NCBI RefSeq assembly: GCF_016745505.1 | Contig: NZ_JAERUC010000087.1 | Span: 40,134-104,133, forward strand | Origin: Streptomyces silvae | GTDB taxonomy: Bacteria > Actinomycetota > Actinomycetes > Streptomycetales > Streptomycetaceae | DNA: 64,000 nucleotides | Direction: 5' to 3' | In this document: piece after piece, positions 50,979 through 59,743 of the stretch | Layout: the number at the start of each line of letters is the position of its first letter | How positions within the stretch are numbered: the stretch's first letter is position 1 | Notes under the pieces: model-generated | Database searches by the model: none | Told to the model about the DNA's origin: nothing | What the model saw: only the letters and a program-made list of their open reading frames with translations | Program-made: the position numbers and the translations under genes

Positions 50979-51815
50979 GTGTCGGCTGCAGAGCCCCCCG
51001 GCGACGGCGACCACCAGCTACTCGTGCTCATCGACCCCCTTGCCCGCCGCTACGACGGCGAGTCCGTGCGCATCGCGAAGGATGTGCTGGGCGCCGGCGC
51101 GCAGGCCAAGATCTGCCTTCCGGACGGCCCCGACGAGTTCGCCAGAGCCCTGCACCGGCGGGGCTCCAGGCGTCCGGTCGTCGTCGGCGACGACCACGCG
51201 CTGCTGCGGGCGGTGTCCCAGCTGCACCGGGAGCGGGAGCTGGCCGACAGCGCGCTCTCCCTGATCCCGGTCGGCGCGGCGCACACGCTGGAACTGGCCC
51301 ATGCGCTCGGCGTGCCCCGGGGCGCGGTCGCGGCGGCGCGCACCGCGCTCGGCGGGGCCGTGCGCCGGCTGGACCTGCTCGTCGACGACAGCGACGGCGT
51401 GGTCCTCGGCGAGCTGCGCATCCCGGCGGCCTGGCCCACACCGGGCCAGCCCCACACGGTGTGGGACACCTGCCGCACCCTCGTGGCGTCGCTGGTCCGC
51501 CCGGCCCCGCCCTCGCCCTCCGGCCCCTCCCGGTCCCACCGGCTGCGGGTCGAGGCGGACGGGGTCCTGCTGAACGACCTGGACCGGCCGGTCGAGGGCG
51601 TCTCGGTGACCGCGCAGGGCGACGGAGGGCTGGCCGACGTGGTCGTCCACACGGCGTCCGGCGGGACGCACACGGCGGAGGCCAAGGCGGTCACGGTCTC
51701 CGGCCCGGACTTCCGCTACCGCGCGGACATACAGGTCGCGGGCCCCGTGAGGACCCGCACCTGGACCGTACGCGCGGATGCCTGGGGGCTGGTGCTCCCG
51801 GCGGCCGGCGCCTGA
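50979..51815 (+). CDS. Diacylglycerol kinase-like catalytic domain protein
   Basis: A 278-residue protein resembling the DAGK/LCB5 catalytic fold. The N-terminal half has HQLLVLIDPLARRYDGESVRIAKDVL and RPVVVGDDHALLRAVSQLH, in place of the usual GGDGT box, so lipid kinase activity is doubtful. The middle has LSLIPVGAAHTLELAHALGV, equivalent to the usual GTGN stretch, and LDLLVDDSDGVVLGEL. The C-terminal beta-domain ends ADAWGLVLPAAG. GAGGAAGG precedes the GTG at 50979. A leader hairpin lies just upstream. Confidence 0.75.
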   Translation: MSAAEPPGDGDHQLLVLIDPLARRYDGESVRIAKDVLGAGAQAKICLPDGPDEFARALHRRGSRRPVVVGDDHALLRAVSQLHRERELADSALSLIPVGAAHTLELAHALGVPRGAVAAARTALGGAVRRLDLLVDDSDGVVLGELRIPAAWPTPGQPHTVWDTCRTLVASLVRPAPPSPSGPSRSHRLRVEADGVLLNDLDRPVEGVSVTAQGDGGLADVVVHTASGGTHTAEAKAVTVSGPDFRYRADIQVAGPVRTRTWTVRADAWGLVLPAAGA

Positions 51816-51834
51816 GGCCCGGCCGCCGGCGGTC

Positions 51835-52383
51835 TCACCGCCTGGAGGTGCGGTGCTCGTGCCACCGGTCCAGGACGCCGACCAGCTCCGCCTGCATGAA
51901 CGCGAAGAACTCCGCCGTCTCGGCGAGGCGCGCGCCCGCCGGGGTGTCCTCGCCGAGGGAGCGTGCGCCGTCCTTCAGCGTGCGCTCCCAGCGGGTCAGC
52001 ACCTGGTCCCGGTTGGCGAAGGTGGCGTACCAGATCTCGTCGTGCAGGCGGTAGCGGTCGCGGCGTGAGCCGGGGTCGCGTTCGCGGCCGACCATGCTGA
52101 CCTGGGTGAGGTAGTTGATCGCGCCCGACACCGCGGCCGGGCTGATCCGCAGCTGCCGGCCGAGGTCCGCCGAGGTCATGGAGCCGTCGTCGTCCGCGAG
52201 GAGTGCCGCGAAGACGCGCGCGGCCATCCGCTGCATCCCCGCCTCCGTCATCTCGGCCGCGAAGCGCTCGACGAACCGCGACACCGCCTCCTCGTCGCGG
52301 CCGGCGCCCGCGCCCTCGCCCGTCCTCCCGGATTCCCCGGTCCCGCTGGTCATGGCCTCCGACGCCTCCCCTGCTCCGATCAC
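51835..52383 (-). CDS. MarR/GbsR-type regulator of the ABC exporter
   Basis: A 182-residue regulator with a winged HTH: RMAARVFAALLADDDGSMTSA, DLGRQLRISPAAVSGAINYL and the wing RERDPGSRRDRYRLHDE; the C-terminal half is helical. The GTG at 52383 is chosen because TAAAGT lies exactly six bases upstream (52390-52395); an in-frame ATG at 52353 is the alternative. It is divergent from the ABC operon, and a perfect 16-bp palindrome lies in the gap over both promoters. Confidence 0.87.
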   Translation of the reverse strand: MIGAGEASEAMTSGTGESGRTGEGAGAGRDEEAVSRFVERFAAEMTEAGMQRMAARVFAALLADDDGSMTSADLGRQLRISPAAVSGAINYLTQVSMVGRERDPGSRRDRYRLHDEIWYATFANRDQVLTRWERTLKDGARSLGEDTPAGARLAETAEFFAFMQAELVGVLDRWHEHRTSRR

Positions 52384-52389
52384 GGTCCA

Positions 52390-52395
52390 ACTTTA
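52390..52395 (-). promoter_or_regulatory. Leaderless -10 hexamer for the GbsR-type regulator
   Basis: TAAAGT on the minus strand, six bases before the GTG at 52383. Confidence 0.55.
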
Positions 52396-52409
52396 TACGC
52401 TTCCTTAAC

Positions 52410-52425
52410 TTCACAACTTTGTGAA
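52410..52425. promoter_or_regulatory. Operator palindrome between the regulator and ABC genes
   Basis: TTCACAACTTTGTGAA: perfect 7-bp arms with a 2-bp centre. It overlaps the expected -35 of the regulator promoter and lies 21 bp before the ABC ATPase start. A second inverted repeat, GAACGT-N5-ACGTTC, follows at 52423-52439. Confidence 0.75.
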
Positions 52426-52445
52426 CGTCGCGTACGTTCAGAAAC

Positions 52446-53402
52446 ATGACCACGAAGGCGATCACCGTGTCCGGACTGCACAAGTCGTTCGGACGGACAC
52501 ACGCACTGGACGGACTCGACCTCACCGTGGAAGCGGGCGAGGTCCACGGCTTCCTCGGGCCCAACGGCGCCGGGAAGTCCACCACCATCCGAGTCCTGCT
52601 GGGCCTGCTCCGCGCCGATTCGGGTGCGGCGCAGCTGCTCGGGAAGGACCCGTGGCACGACGCCGTGGAGCTGCACCGGCACCTGGCCTATGTGCCCGGC
52701 GACGTGGAGCTGTGGCCGGGCCTCACCGGCGGCGAGGCCATCGACCTGCTCTCGCGGCTGCGCGGCGGGGCGGACAAGCGGCGCCGCGACGAGCTGACCG
52801 AGCGCTTCGGCCTCGACCCGACGAAGAAGGGGCGCGCCTACTCGAAGGGCAACCGCCAGAAGGTCGCCATCGTCGCCGCGCTGGCCTCCGACGCGGAGCT
52901 GCTGCTCCTGGACGAGCCGACCTCCGGACTCGACCCCCTCATGGAGGTCGTCTTCCAGGACGTGATCCTGGAGGCGAAGGCCGCGGGCAGGACCGTGCTC
53001 CTCTCCAGCCACATCCTGGCCCAGGTGGAGAAGCTCGCCGACCGGGTCAGCATCATCCGGCTCGGCAGGACCGTGCAGTCCGGGTCGCTGAGCGAGCTGC
53101 GCCATCTGACGCGTACGACCATCGAGGCCGAGACCGACCGGCCCGCCGCCGGGCTCGACCGGCTGCCCGGGGTGCACTCCGTGGAGGTCACCGCCGAGGG
53201 TGCCGGAGGCCGGGTGCGGTTCGCCGTGGACGGCGGCCACCTCGACACCGCCGTGCGCGAGCTCGCCGGATTCGGCGTACGCAGCCTGATCAGCCATCCG
53301 CCGACCCTGGAGGAGCTGATGCTCCGCCACTACGGCGACGAGCTCGCCGCCAACCGCCACGGGGACACCGGCGGCACCCACACCCGCGGGGGCGCACGAT
53401 GA
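52446..53402 (+). CDS. ABC transporter ATP-binding protein (drug/antibiotic exporter type)
   Basis: A 318-residue ATPase. Walker [10 protein letters not shown] (38-46), Q-loop region [15 protein letters not shown], a deviant signature [11 protein letters not shown] in place of LSGGQ, Walker [13 protein letters not shown], and H-loop LLSSHIL. A ~90-residue C-terminal accessory domain follows. The SKGNRQK signature is typical of DrrA-like ATPases that pair with large permeases. The permease start overlaps its stop by 4 bp. Divergent from its probable regulator. Confidence 0.93.
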   Translation: MTTKAITVSGLHKSFGRTHALDGLDLTVEAGEVHGFLGPNGAGKSTTIRVLLGLLRADSGAAQLLGKDPWHDAVELHRHLAYVPGDVELWPGLTGGEAIDLLSRLRGGADKRRRDELTERFGLDPTKKGRAYSKGNRQKVAIVAALASDAELLLLDEPTSGLDPLMEVVFQDVILEAKAAGRTVLLSSHILAQVEKLADRVSIIRLGRTVQSGSLSELRHLTRTTIEAETDRPAAGLDRLPGVHSVEVTAEGAGGRVRFAVDGGHLDTAVRELAGFGVRSLISHPPTLEELMLRHYGDELAANRHGDTGGTHTRGGAR

Positions 53403-55048
53403 GCGCCGCGACCACCGCCACCAGGGCGCCCGCACCGGCCCGCGCCGTGACCGCCGCCGGGGTGCTGGCCGGCACCCGCACCCTGATCGCCTTCGGCCTG
53501 CGGCGCGACCGCGTGAGGCTCCCCGTATGGATCCTCGCCCTGTTCCTCTGCACGCTCTCCACCGTGGGCAACTACCGCACGCTGTACGCCGGTCCGGAGG
53601 ACCGTGCCTCCGTCGCCGCCACGATGGACAGCCCGGCCGGACTCGCCATGACCGGCCCCCGCCACTACCTCGACGCCTATGGCTTCGGGGCGATGACGGG
53701 CCACCAGATGCTCGGCTTCATGGCCGTCCTGGTCGCCCTCATGAGCATCCTCACCGTCACCCGGCACACCCGCGACGAGGAGGAGACCAACCGCGCCGAA
53801 CTGGTCCGCTCCACCGTCGTCGGACGGCACGCGCATCTGGCCGCCGCGCTGTCCGTCGCGGTGCTCGCCAACCTGGTCCTGGCCCTGCTCCTGGCCGTCG
53901 GCCTCGGAGCGATGGGCCTCGGCGCCGGGGGCTCGCTGCTCTACGGGGCCTCGCACGCCGCCGTGGGCATCGTCTTCGCCTGCGTCGCCGCGGTGACCGC
54001 CCAGATCACCGCCCAGACCCGGGGTGCGTCCGGAACGGCCCTCGCCGTCGTCGGCCTCGCCTATGTGCTGCGGGCCGCCGGGGACGCGGGCGGCGACGAC
54101 GCGCTCTCCTGGCTCTCCCCCATCGGCTGGGTCCAGCGGACCTACGTCTACGTGGACGACCGGTGGTGGCCCCTGCTGCTCTGCCTGGTGCTCGCCGTGC
54201 TCTGCGCCGGCGCCGGCTTCGTCCTGTCGACCCGTCGTGACGTTGGCGCGGGTCTCCGGGCCCCCAGGACCGGCAGCCCGGTGGCCTCCGGCGCACTCAC
54301 CCGGCCGCTGGGCTTCGCGCTGCGGCTGCACCGCTCGATGCTCGCCGGCTTCGGGGCGGGCGTGTTCCTGATGGGGGCGATGTACGGGTCGATCCTCGGG
54401 CAGGCCGACGAGATGCTGAAGGACATCGACCCGATCCAGGAGGCGCTGCGGAAGACCGGCGGGACGATGGCCGAGTCCTTCGCCTCCATGGTGATGGTGG
54501 TCCTCGCCGTCGTCGCCTCGGTGTACGTCGTGATGGCCGCCCTGCGCCCCCGGTCCGAGGAGAACGCGGGCCGCGCCGAACCCCTCCTGGCGACCGGGCT
54601 GTCCCGTGCCCGCTGGGCGGGCAGCCATCTCGCGGTCGCGCTGGCGGGCGGCACGCTCCTGCTGCTCCTCGCCGGGCTCGGCATCGGCGTCGCGGGGGCG
54701 GCCTCGGCCGGCGACTCCGGCCTGGTGCTCTCCCTGACGGGTGCGGCGCTCGCCTACGCACCGGCGCTGTGGGTCACCACCGGGGTCGCCGCGGTCCTGT
54801 TCGGCTGGCTGCCCCGGGCGGCCCAGGCCGCGTGGGCGGTCCCGGTGTACGCGTTCGTGGCCGGCTACCTGGGCCCGCTGCTCCGGTTCCCCGGCTGGAC
54901 GAAGAACGTGTCGCCCTTCGGCCATGTGCCCCAGCTGCCGTCCGCCGGGATGAACTGGACGCCGTCGGCGGTCCTCACCCTGGTCGCGGCCGGGCTGCTG
55001 TGGCTGGGCCTGGAGGGCTTCCGGCGCCGCGACCTGGAGTGCAAGTAG
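53399..55048 (+). CDS. ABC transporter permease (polyketide/drug exporter type)
   Basis: A 549-residue membrane protein with about 12 hydrophobic helices in two halves, e.g. [56 protein letters not shown] (split) and [17 protein letters not shown] conserved block, [22 protein letters not shown], occurs in the second half and its counterpart, [19 protein letters not shown], in the first, showing internal duplication. ATGA overlap with the ATPase gene. The substrate is unknown. Confidence 0.9.
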   Translation: MSAATTATRAPAPARAVTAAGVLAGTRTLIAFGLRRDRVRLPVWILALFLCTLSTVGNYRTLYAGPEDRASVAATMDSPAGLAMTGPRHYLDAYGFGAMTGHQMLGFMAVLVALMSILTVTRHTRDEEETNRAELVRSTVVGRHAHLAAALSVAVLANLVLALLLAVGLGAMGLGAGGSLLYGASHAAVGIVFACVAAVTAQITAQTRGASGTALAVVGLAYVLRAAGDAGGDDALSWLSPIGWVQRTYVYVDDRWWPLLLCLVLAVLCAGAGFVLSTRRDVGAGLRAPRTGSPVASGALTRPLGFALRLHRSMLAGFGAGVFLMGAMYGSILGQADEMLKDIDPIQEALRKTGGTMAESFASMVMVVLAVVASVYVVMAALRPRSEENAGRAEPLLATGLSRARWAGSHLAVALAGGTLLLLLAGLGIGVAGAASAGDSGLVLSLTGAALAYAPALWVTTGVAAVLFGWLPRAAQAAWAVPVYAFVAGYLGPLLRFPGWTKNVSPFGHVPQLPSAGMNWTPSAVLTLVAAGLLWLGLEGFRRRDLECK

Positions 55049-55085
55049 GGGAACCGGGTACGGCCGGGAGCACGTCCTGGTGGGC

Positions 55086-55472
55086 ATGGAACAGACGGAC
55101 ACCCAGGAGAACCCGGCGAAGGCCGCATGGGTTCCGGCCATCCTCTCGGCCGTCATCGCCCTCGTCGTGTGGAGCTCGTCCCGGCGCACCGGCATCCACA
55201 TGGGCGGCGGCTTCGAGGGGGAGGGCGAGGATCTCTCCGTCCTGTGGACGGAGCTCCCCTTCGTCGTCCTCGCCGCGGGCGTGCTCCCGGTCGCCGTCTG
55301 GCTGCTGACGGTCCGGCTCCTCCGCCGGAGCGTGGGGCGCGGCAGCCTGGTCATGATCGCCGCGGCGGCGGCCGTGGGCGTCACGCTCCTGTACGCGGTG
55401 GGACTGTACGTCTGGGCCGACCAGCTGGACCCCGCGTACGTACGGTCCCTCGGCTCACACCTCCACCTGTAG
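55086..55472 (+). CDS. Small membrane protein
   Basis: A 128-residue protein with three hydrophobic stretches at ~16-30 (WVPAILSAVIALVVW), ~57-77 (LPFVVLAAGVLPVAVWLLTV) and ~88-110 (SLVMIAAAAAVGVTLLYAVG). It follows the ABC permease gene with a 37-bp gap and may belong to that operon. The GTG at 55080 is an alternative start. Its 3' end overlaps the convergent P450 gene by 18 bp. Function unknown. Confidence 0.75.
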   Translation: MEQTDTQENPAKAAWVPAILSAVIALVVWSSSRRTGIHMGGGFEGEGEDLSVLWTELPFVVLAAGVLPVAVWLLTVRLLRRSVGRGSLVMIAAAAAVGVTLLYAVGLYVWADQLDPAYVRSLGSHLHL

Positions 55473-56660
55473 CTCCCGCAGCCCCCGGATCACGTAACCC
55501 GGCTTCCACTGCGGCTCCGCCGTCAGCCGCATCCCGGGCGCACGGCGCAGCAACTCACTGAACGAGGCGGCGAGTTCGAGGCGGGCCAGCGGGGCGCCCA
55601 GGCAGTAGTGGATGCCCGCGCCGAACGAGATGTGCGGGTTGTCCTGCCGGGACAGGTCCAGCGTCTCCGCGTCGGCGAAGCGCTCCGGGTCGCGGTTGGC
55701 CGATGCGAAGAGCAGGGCGACCTGCGCCCCGCGCGGGATGACGGTCCCGTCGATCTCGATGTCGTCCAGGACCCACCGCGCGAACATGGGCACCGGGGTG
55801 TCGTAGCGCAGCAGTTCCTCCACCGCGGTCGGCAGCAGACTGTGGTCGGCCCGGAGGGCGGCCAGCTGCTCGGGGTGCCGGAAGAGCATCCACCAGCTGT
55901 TGGCGGTGGCGTTGACGGTCGCCTCGTGCCCCGCGTTGAGCAGCAGCACACAGGTGGAGATGATCTCCTGCTCCGTCAGCCGGTCCTCGTCGTCATGGGC
56001 GGCGATGAGCCCGGAGATCAGGTCCGTCCCCGGGTCCGCGCGCCGTGCGGCGATCAGCTCGCGCAGATAGCCGGAGAACTCGACGGACGCCTGGACGGCG
56101 GCCCGCGCGGTCTCCTCCGGCGGGTTCAGCTCGAACATCCCGCAGATCGCCGCCGACCACGGCCGCAGCAGCGCCCGGTCGGCCTCCGGGACACCGAGCA
56201 TCTCGGCGATGACGGCCACCGGCAGCGGCTCGGCGACCGCCGTCAGCAGATCGCCGCCGCCCGCGTCGACGAAGTCGTCGACGAGGGCCGCGGCCAGCCG
56301 CTCCACGGTCGGGGCGAGAGCCTCGACCCGCCGGGGCGTGAACGCCTTGGCGACCAGCCGCCGGATCCGGGTGTGGTCGGGGGCCTCCAGGTCGAGGATC
56401 CCGTGCCCGTTGAGCGTGTGGAACGGCTCGTGGGCGGCGGGCGGCGCGCTGACACCGAACTCGTCGTGGCTGAAGCGGTGCAGATACGTCCGCCCCAGCC
56501 GCCGGTCGCGCAGCAGCCCGGACACATCGGAGTAGTGCGGGACGAGCCACTGCCGCGTCGGCTCGAAGTAGTGCGCCCGGCCGGTGGCGCGCAGCGCGGC
56601 GTAGGCGGGGTACGGGTCGGCGACGAACGCCGGGGACCAGGGGTCGAAGGACACGTGCAT
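55455..56660 (-). CDS. Cytochrome P450
   Basis: A 401-residue soluble bacterial P450. I-helix oxygen-activation motif AGHEAT (Thr present), ExxR in VEELLRYDTPV, and the heme loop FGAGIHYCLGAPLARLE with the axial Cys. All hallmarks are intact. No ferredoxin or biosynthetic genes adjoin, so the substrate is open. The ATG at 56660 has TAGCGT exactly six bases upstream (56667-56672), a leaderless start; it lies 9 bp downstream of the response-regulator stop. Confidence 0.94.
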   Translation of the reverse strand: MHVSFDPWSPAFVADPYPAYAALRATGRAHYFEPTRQWLVPHYSDVSGLLRDRRLGRTYLHRFSHDEFGVSAPPAAHEPFHTLNGHGILDLEAPDHTRIRRLVAKAFTPRRVEALAPTVERLAAALVDDFVDAGGGDLLTAVAEPLPVAVIAEMLGVPEADRALLRPWSAAICGMFELNPPEETARAAVQASVEFSGYLRELIAARRADPGTDLISGLIAAHDDEDRLTEQEIISTCVLLLNAGHEATVNATANSWWMLFRHPEQLAALRADHSLLPTAVEELLRYDTPVPMFARWVLDDIEIDGTVIPRGAQVALLFASANRDPERFADAETLDLSRQDNPHISFGAGIHYCLGAPLARLELAASFSELLRRAPGMRLTAEPQWKPGYVIRGLRELQVEV

Positions 56661-56666
56661 GAGCAG

Positions 56667-56672
56667 ACGCTA
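56667..56672 (-). promoter_or_regulatory. Leaderless -10 hexamer for the P450 gene
   Basis: TAGCGT on the minus strand, six bases before the ATG at 56660. It falls at the end of the response-regulator gene. Confidence 0.5.
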
Positions 56673-57338
56673 TCCGGGCGTGACGAGCCTCGCCTCGTAC
56701 GCGAACACGGCGGCCTGGGTCCGGTCCCGCAGCCCCAGCTTCACCAGGACGCGGCTGACGTGGGTCTTGATGGTCGACTCGGCGACCACCAGGTGCGAGG
56801 CGATCTCCAGGTTCGACAGCCCCTGGGCGATCAGCACGAGCACCTCCGTCTCCCGCTCGGTGAGTTCACCGATCCTGGACATGGCGGGCGGCCTCGGCGA
56901 CTCGGCGATCTTCGAGAACTCGGTGATCAGCCGCCGGGTCACCGTCGGGGCGAGCAGCGCCTCACCGGACGCCACCACCCGTACGCCCTCGGCGAGCTGC
57001 CGCGCCGAGGCGTCCTTCAGCAGGAAGCCGGAGGCCCCGGCCCGCAGGGCCTGGTACACGTACTCGTCGAGGTCGAACGTGGTCAGGACGAGCACCTTGG
57101 CGTCCGCGTCGGCGGCGACGATCTCCCGGGTGGCCTCGATGCCGTTGAGCTCCGGCATGCGGATGTCCATCAGGACCACGTCGGGCCGGAGCGCGGCGAC
57201 CTGCGAGACGGCCTGCCGGCCGTCGACGGCCTCGCCGACGACCTCGATGCCCGGCATCGCGTTGAGCAGGACGGAGAAACCCTCGCGGACCATCATCTGG
57301 TCGTCGACGATCAGGACCCGGATGGGCGACTCGGTCAC
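56670..57338 (-). CDS. NarL-family response regulator
   Basis: A 222-residue two-component regulator. The receiver domain has acidic pocket VDDQ (11-14), phospho-acceptor Asp58 (LMDIRMPEL), Thr in LVLTTFD and Lys in FLLKDAS. The LuxR-type HTH is LTERETEVLVLIAQGLSNLEIA with STIKTHVSRVLVKLG. The GTG at 57338 overlaps the kinase stop. Partner of the histidine kinase; the P450 gene is immediately downstream and could be a target. Confidence 0.94.
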   Translation of the reverse strand: MTESPIRVLIVDDQMMVREGFSVLLNAMPGIEVVGEAVDGRQAVSQVAALRPDVVLMDIRMPELNGIEATREIVAADADAKVLVLTTFDLDEYVYQALRAGASGFLLKDASARQLAEGVRVVASGEALLAPTVTRRLITEFSKIAESPRPPAMSRIGELTERETEVLVLIAQGLSNLEIASHLVVAESTIKTHVSRVLVKLGLRDRTQAAVFAYEARLVTPG

Positions 57339-58648
57339 GCGCCCTCACCGTCCTCCGCCTCGGAGCGCTGCGCCGGCACGGGCAGGAACACGGCGACCTC
57401 GTAACCGCCGTCCTGCGTCGACCCCGCCGTCATCTCCCCGTCCAGCATCGCGACCCGCTCCCGCATCCCCGTGATCCCGTGCCCGGCACCCGGCGACGGC
57501 TTGACCAGTCCCCGCGCGGGGCCGTTCACGACCCGCACCCCGAGCCCGCCCAGCACATAGCCGAGCTCCACCTTGGCGGCGGCTCCCGGCGCGTGCCGGA
57601 GCGTGTTGCTCAGCGCCTCCTGGACGATCCGGTACGCCGACAGCTCGACGCCCTGCGGAAGCTCCCGCACCGCCCCGGTGACCGTCTTCTCCGTCTCCAG
57701 CCCCGCCTCCCGGACGTTGTCCAGCAGCCGGTCGATCTCGGCGAGGGTGGGCTGCGGGGCGTCCGGCGCCTCGTAGTCCTCCGCACGGACGACGCCGAGG
57801 ACGCGGCGCAGCTCGGTGAGCGCGGCGACGGCGTTCTCCCGGATGGTGACGAACGCCTGCTCCAGCTCGGGCGGCGGATTCTCCACCCGGTACGGGGCGG
57901 CCTCGGCCTGGATGGCGACGACCGACATGTGGTGGGCGACGACGTCGTGCAGCTCACGGGCGATCGTGGTGCGCTCCTCCAGCAGCGTGCGCCGGTCGCG
58001 CTCCACGGCGGTGACGGTGCGCTGCACGGTCACCTCCCGCTGGGCGTCACGGCGTACCTGCACCAGTGCGACGAGGAGCAGGGCCAGCGCGGAGGCGACG
58101 GCCATGGCCTCGGTGCTGGAGGAGTAGGCGGCGGCGAAGTTCCCCAGTGCGCTCCCGACGAACAGCGTGATCAGCCACATCCAGGCGGCGGTACGCGGCC
58201 GGGTCCGCGCCGCGACCACGACCAGCACGCCGAGGTGGCAGGCGAAGGCGCTCGCCCCCCACGGCCAGTCGCTGCTCGTCGCCGCCACCAGGGGGGTGAT
58301 CGCGATCGACACCCAGAACGCGAGGACGGGGCGGACCAGCGTCATCATCAGCGCCACGGCCGGCAGGAAGGCGGTGATGACGGTGCCTATCCCGAACGGC
58401 GAGTAGGTGTTCGCCGAGAAGACGCCCTCCATCAGCGAGATCAGCGCGACCGCGCCCACCACCGCGTGGGGGAACCAGACGACGCCCTTCCGGAAACTCC
58501 TCGGCAGGCGCCGGATCACCGGCCCGTCCGTGCCCAGCGGGCTCAGCGGGCGGTAGTCGAGCACGTTCTGGAACAGGTCCTGCCGCAGGCCTTCTATCGC
58601 CCCGGCTGCCACCCGGTGCTCCGGGCTTCGTGTCTTCGTCTCGGTCAC
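57335..58648 (-). CDS. NarL-type sensor histidine kinase
   Basis: A 437-residue HisKA_3 kinase. The N-terminal ~200 residues carry about six TM helices (e.g. VVGAVALISLMEGVFS, TVITAFLPAVALMMTLV), with little outside loop. The phospho-acceptor box is ARELHDVVAHHMSVV, followed by a HATPase domain with AYRIVQEALSNTLRHAP (N box) and GHGITGMRERV. The stimulus may be within the membrane. The GTG at 58648 has TACCGT exactly six bases upstream (58655-58660). Operon with the response regulator. Confidence 0.93.
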   Translation of the reverse strand: MTETKTRSPEHRVAAGAIEGLRQDLFQNVLDYRPLSPLGTDGPVIRRLPRSFRKGVVWFPHAVVGAVALISLMEGVFSANTYSPFGIGTVITAFLPAVALMMTLVRPVLAFWVSIAITPLVAATSSDWPWGASAFACHLGVLVVVAARTRPRTAAWMWLITLFVGSALGNFAAAYSSSTEAMAVASALALLLVALVQVRRDAQREVTVQRTVTAVERDRRTLLEERTTIARELHDVVAHHMSVVAIQAEAAPYRVENPPPELEQAFVTIRENAVAALTELRRVLGVVRAEDYEAPDAPQPTLAEIDRLLDNVREAGLETEKTVTGAVRELPQGVELSAYRIVQEALSNTLRHAPGAAAKVELGYVLGGLGVRVVNGPARGLVKPSPGAGHGITGMRERVAMLDGEMTAGSTQDGGYEVAVFLPVPAQRSEAEDGEGA

Positions 58649-58654
58649 GCTTAC

Positions 58655-58660
58655 ACGGTA
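58655..58660 (-). promoter_or_regulatory. Leaderless -10 hexamer for the two-component operon
   Basis: TACCGT on the minus strand, six bases before the GTG at 58648. Confidence 0.55.
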
Positions 58661-58721
58661 GGCGCGGCCGCGCCCCCGGTCGTCAGCAGTGATACGGATC
58701 CTTCGGGGTCCGTCGCAAGTA

Positions 58722-59597
58722 CTACCAGGCCAGCTGGGCGAGCTCCTCGGCCACCACGGCGCAGGCGTCCGCGGACGGGTCGATCAGCGGGAAGTGCCCC
58801 ACTCCGTCCAGCAGGGTCAGCCCCACCATCTCGCCGGCCTTCGCCGCGGCGTCCACGAACGCCTCCGTCACGGCCTGCGGCACGGTGATGTCGTCCGCGC
58901 CCTGCACGACGGCCGTCGCGATCCCGGTCGGCAGCAGCAGCGCCGGGTCGACGTGCGCGCTCCGCGCCTCGAAGTCGTCCGCGCCGCCCAGCAGCTGGTT
59001 CAGCGCGCCCGAGCAGACGTCCAGCTCCACGGCGCTCGCGAAGTCCCCGATCGGCGCCAGTGCGACCACCCCGCGCAGCGGCGGAGCGGCGGACAGCCGC
59101 CACGGCGACCCCTCGGGGAGCACATGCCGGGCGGCCGCCCACAGGGCGAGCTGCCCGCCCGCCGAGTGCCCGGTGACCACGGTCTTGCGCAGATCCGCGC
59201 CCGGCAGCTCCCGGGCGGCGAGCGCCGGAAGCGCGTCCATCGCGGCAGCCACGTCGTCGAAGGTCTCGGGCCAGCGGCCCGCGACGGGCCCGGCCGCGCC
59301 CTGCTGCGGGATCTCCCCGCCGCGCCGGTACTCGACGCTGGCGACGGCGAAACCGCGCCGCGCGAGGAAGTCCGCGAACGGCGACACGTGCTGCCGGTCG
59401 TACGGCGCCCGCCAGGCCCCGCCGTGCAGCAGGACCACGAGGGGCACGCCGGTGCGGCCGTCCCTCGGCGCGAAGAAGTCGATCACCTGGTCGGGGTGGC
59501 TCCCGTAGGCCGCGGACCCGTCGGGGGCGACCACCGGGTGCCCGAGCGCCGACTCGGTCTCGGCGGCGTCACGCTCGCGCGCGGCAGAATCCGACAT
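58722..59597 (-). CDS. Alpha/beta hydrolase, probable kynurenine formamidase
   Basis: A 291-residue alpha/beta hydrolase of the AFMID/esterase type. Oxyanion-hole strand VVLLHGGAWRAPYD, nucleophile elbow GHSAGGQLALW with catalytic Ser, acid in VQGADDITVP and His in GVGHFPLID. Because kynureninase and tryptophan 2,3-dioxygenase lie directly upstream on the same strand, hydrolysis of N-formylkynurenine to kynurenine is the likely role (inference from context plus fold). It is not the metal-dependent KynB family. TTGGAGC precedes the ATG at 59597. Confidence 0.85.
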   Translation of the reverse strand: MSDSAARERDAAETESALGHPVVAPDGSAAYGSHPDQVIDFFAPRDGRTGVPLVVLLHGGAWRAPYDRQHVSPFADFLARRGFAVASVEYRRGGEIPQQGAAGPVAGRWPETFDDVAAAMDALPALAARELPGADLRKTVVTGHSAGGQLALWAAARHVLPEGSPWRLSAAPPLRGVVALAPIGDFASAVELDVCSGALNQLLGGADDFEARSAHVDPALLLPTGIATAVVQGADDITVPQAVTEAFVDAAAKAGEMVGLTLLDGVGHFPLIDPSADACAVVAEELAQLAW

Positions 59598-59743
59598 GCT
59601 GCTCCAACCGTCCTGGGCCCGTGCCCAACTGGACCGACCTGCGGGGACGGTACCAGTAAGGCGGACCGCCGCCGCACGGGCCCGGAGTGTGGACCCGCAC
59701 GGCGGCGGAGGGGTCATGACGCGCCGTCACACGACGGCCTCGC

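Noticed and set aside
52421..55048. A single 875-codon ORF covering ATPase and permease
   Set aside because: Its first 326 codons are out of frame with the well-conserved ATPase; only the part from 53399 is real.
55455..58648. P450 plus two-component system as part of a biosynthetic gene cluster
   Set aside because: No synthase, ferredoxin or tailoring genes are nearby; the neighbours are primary metabolism and transport.
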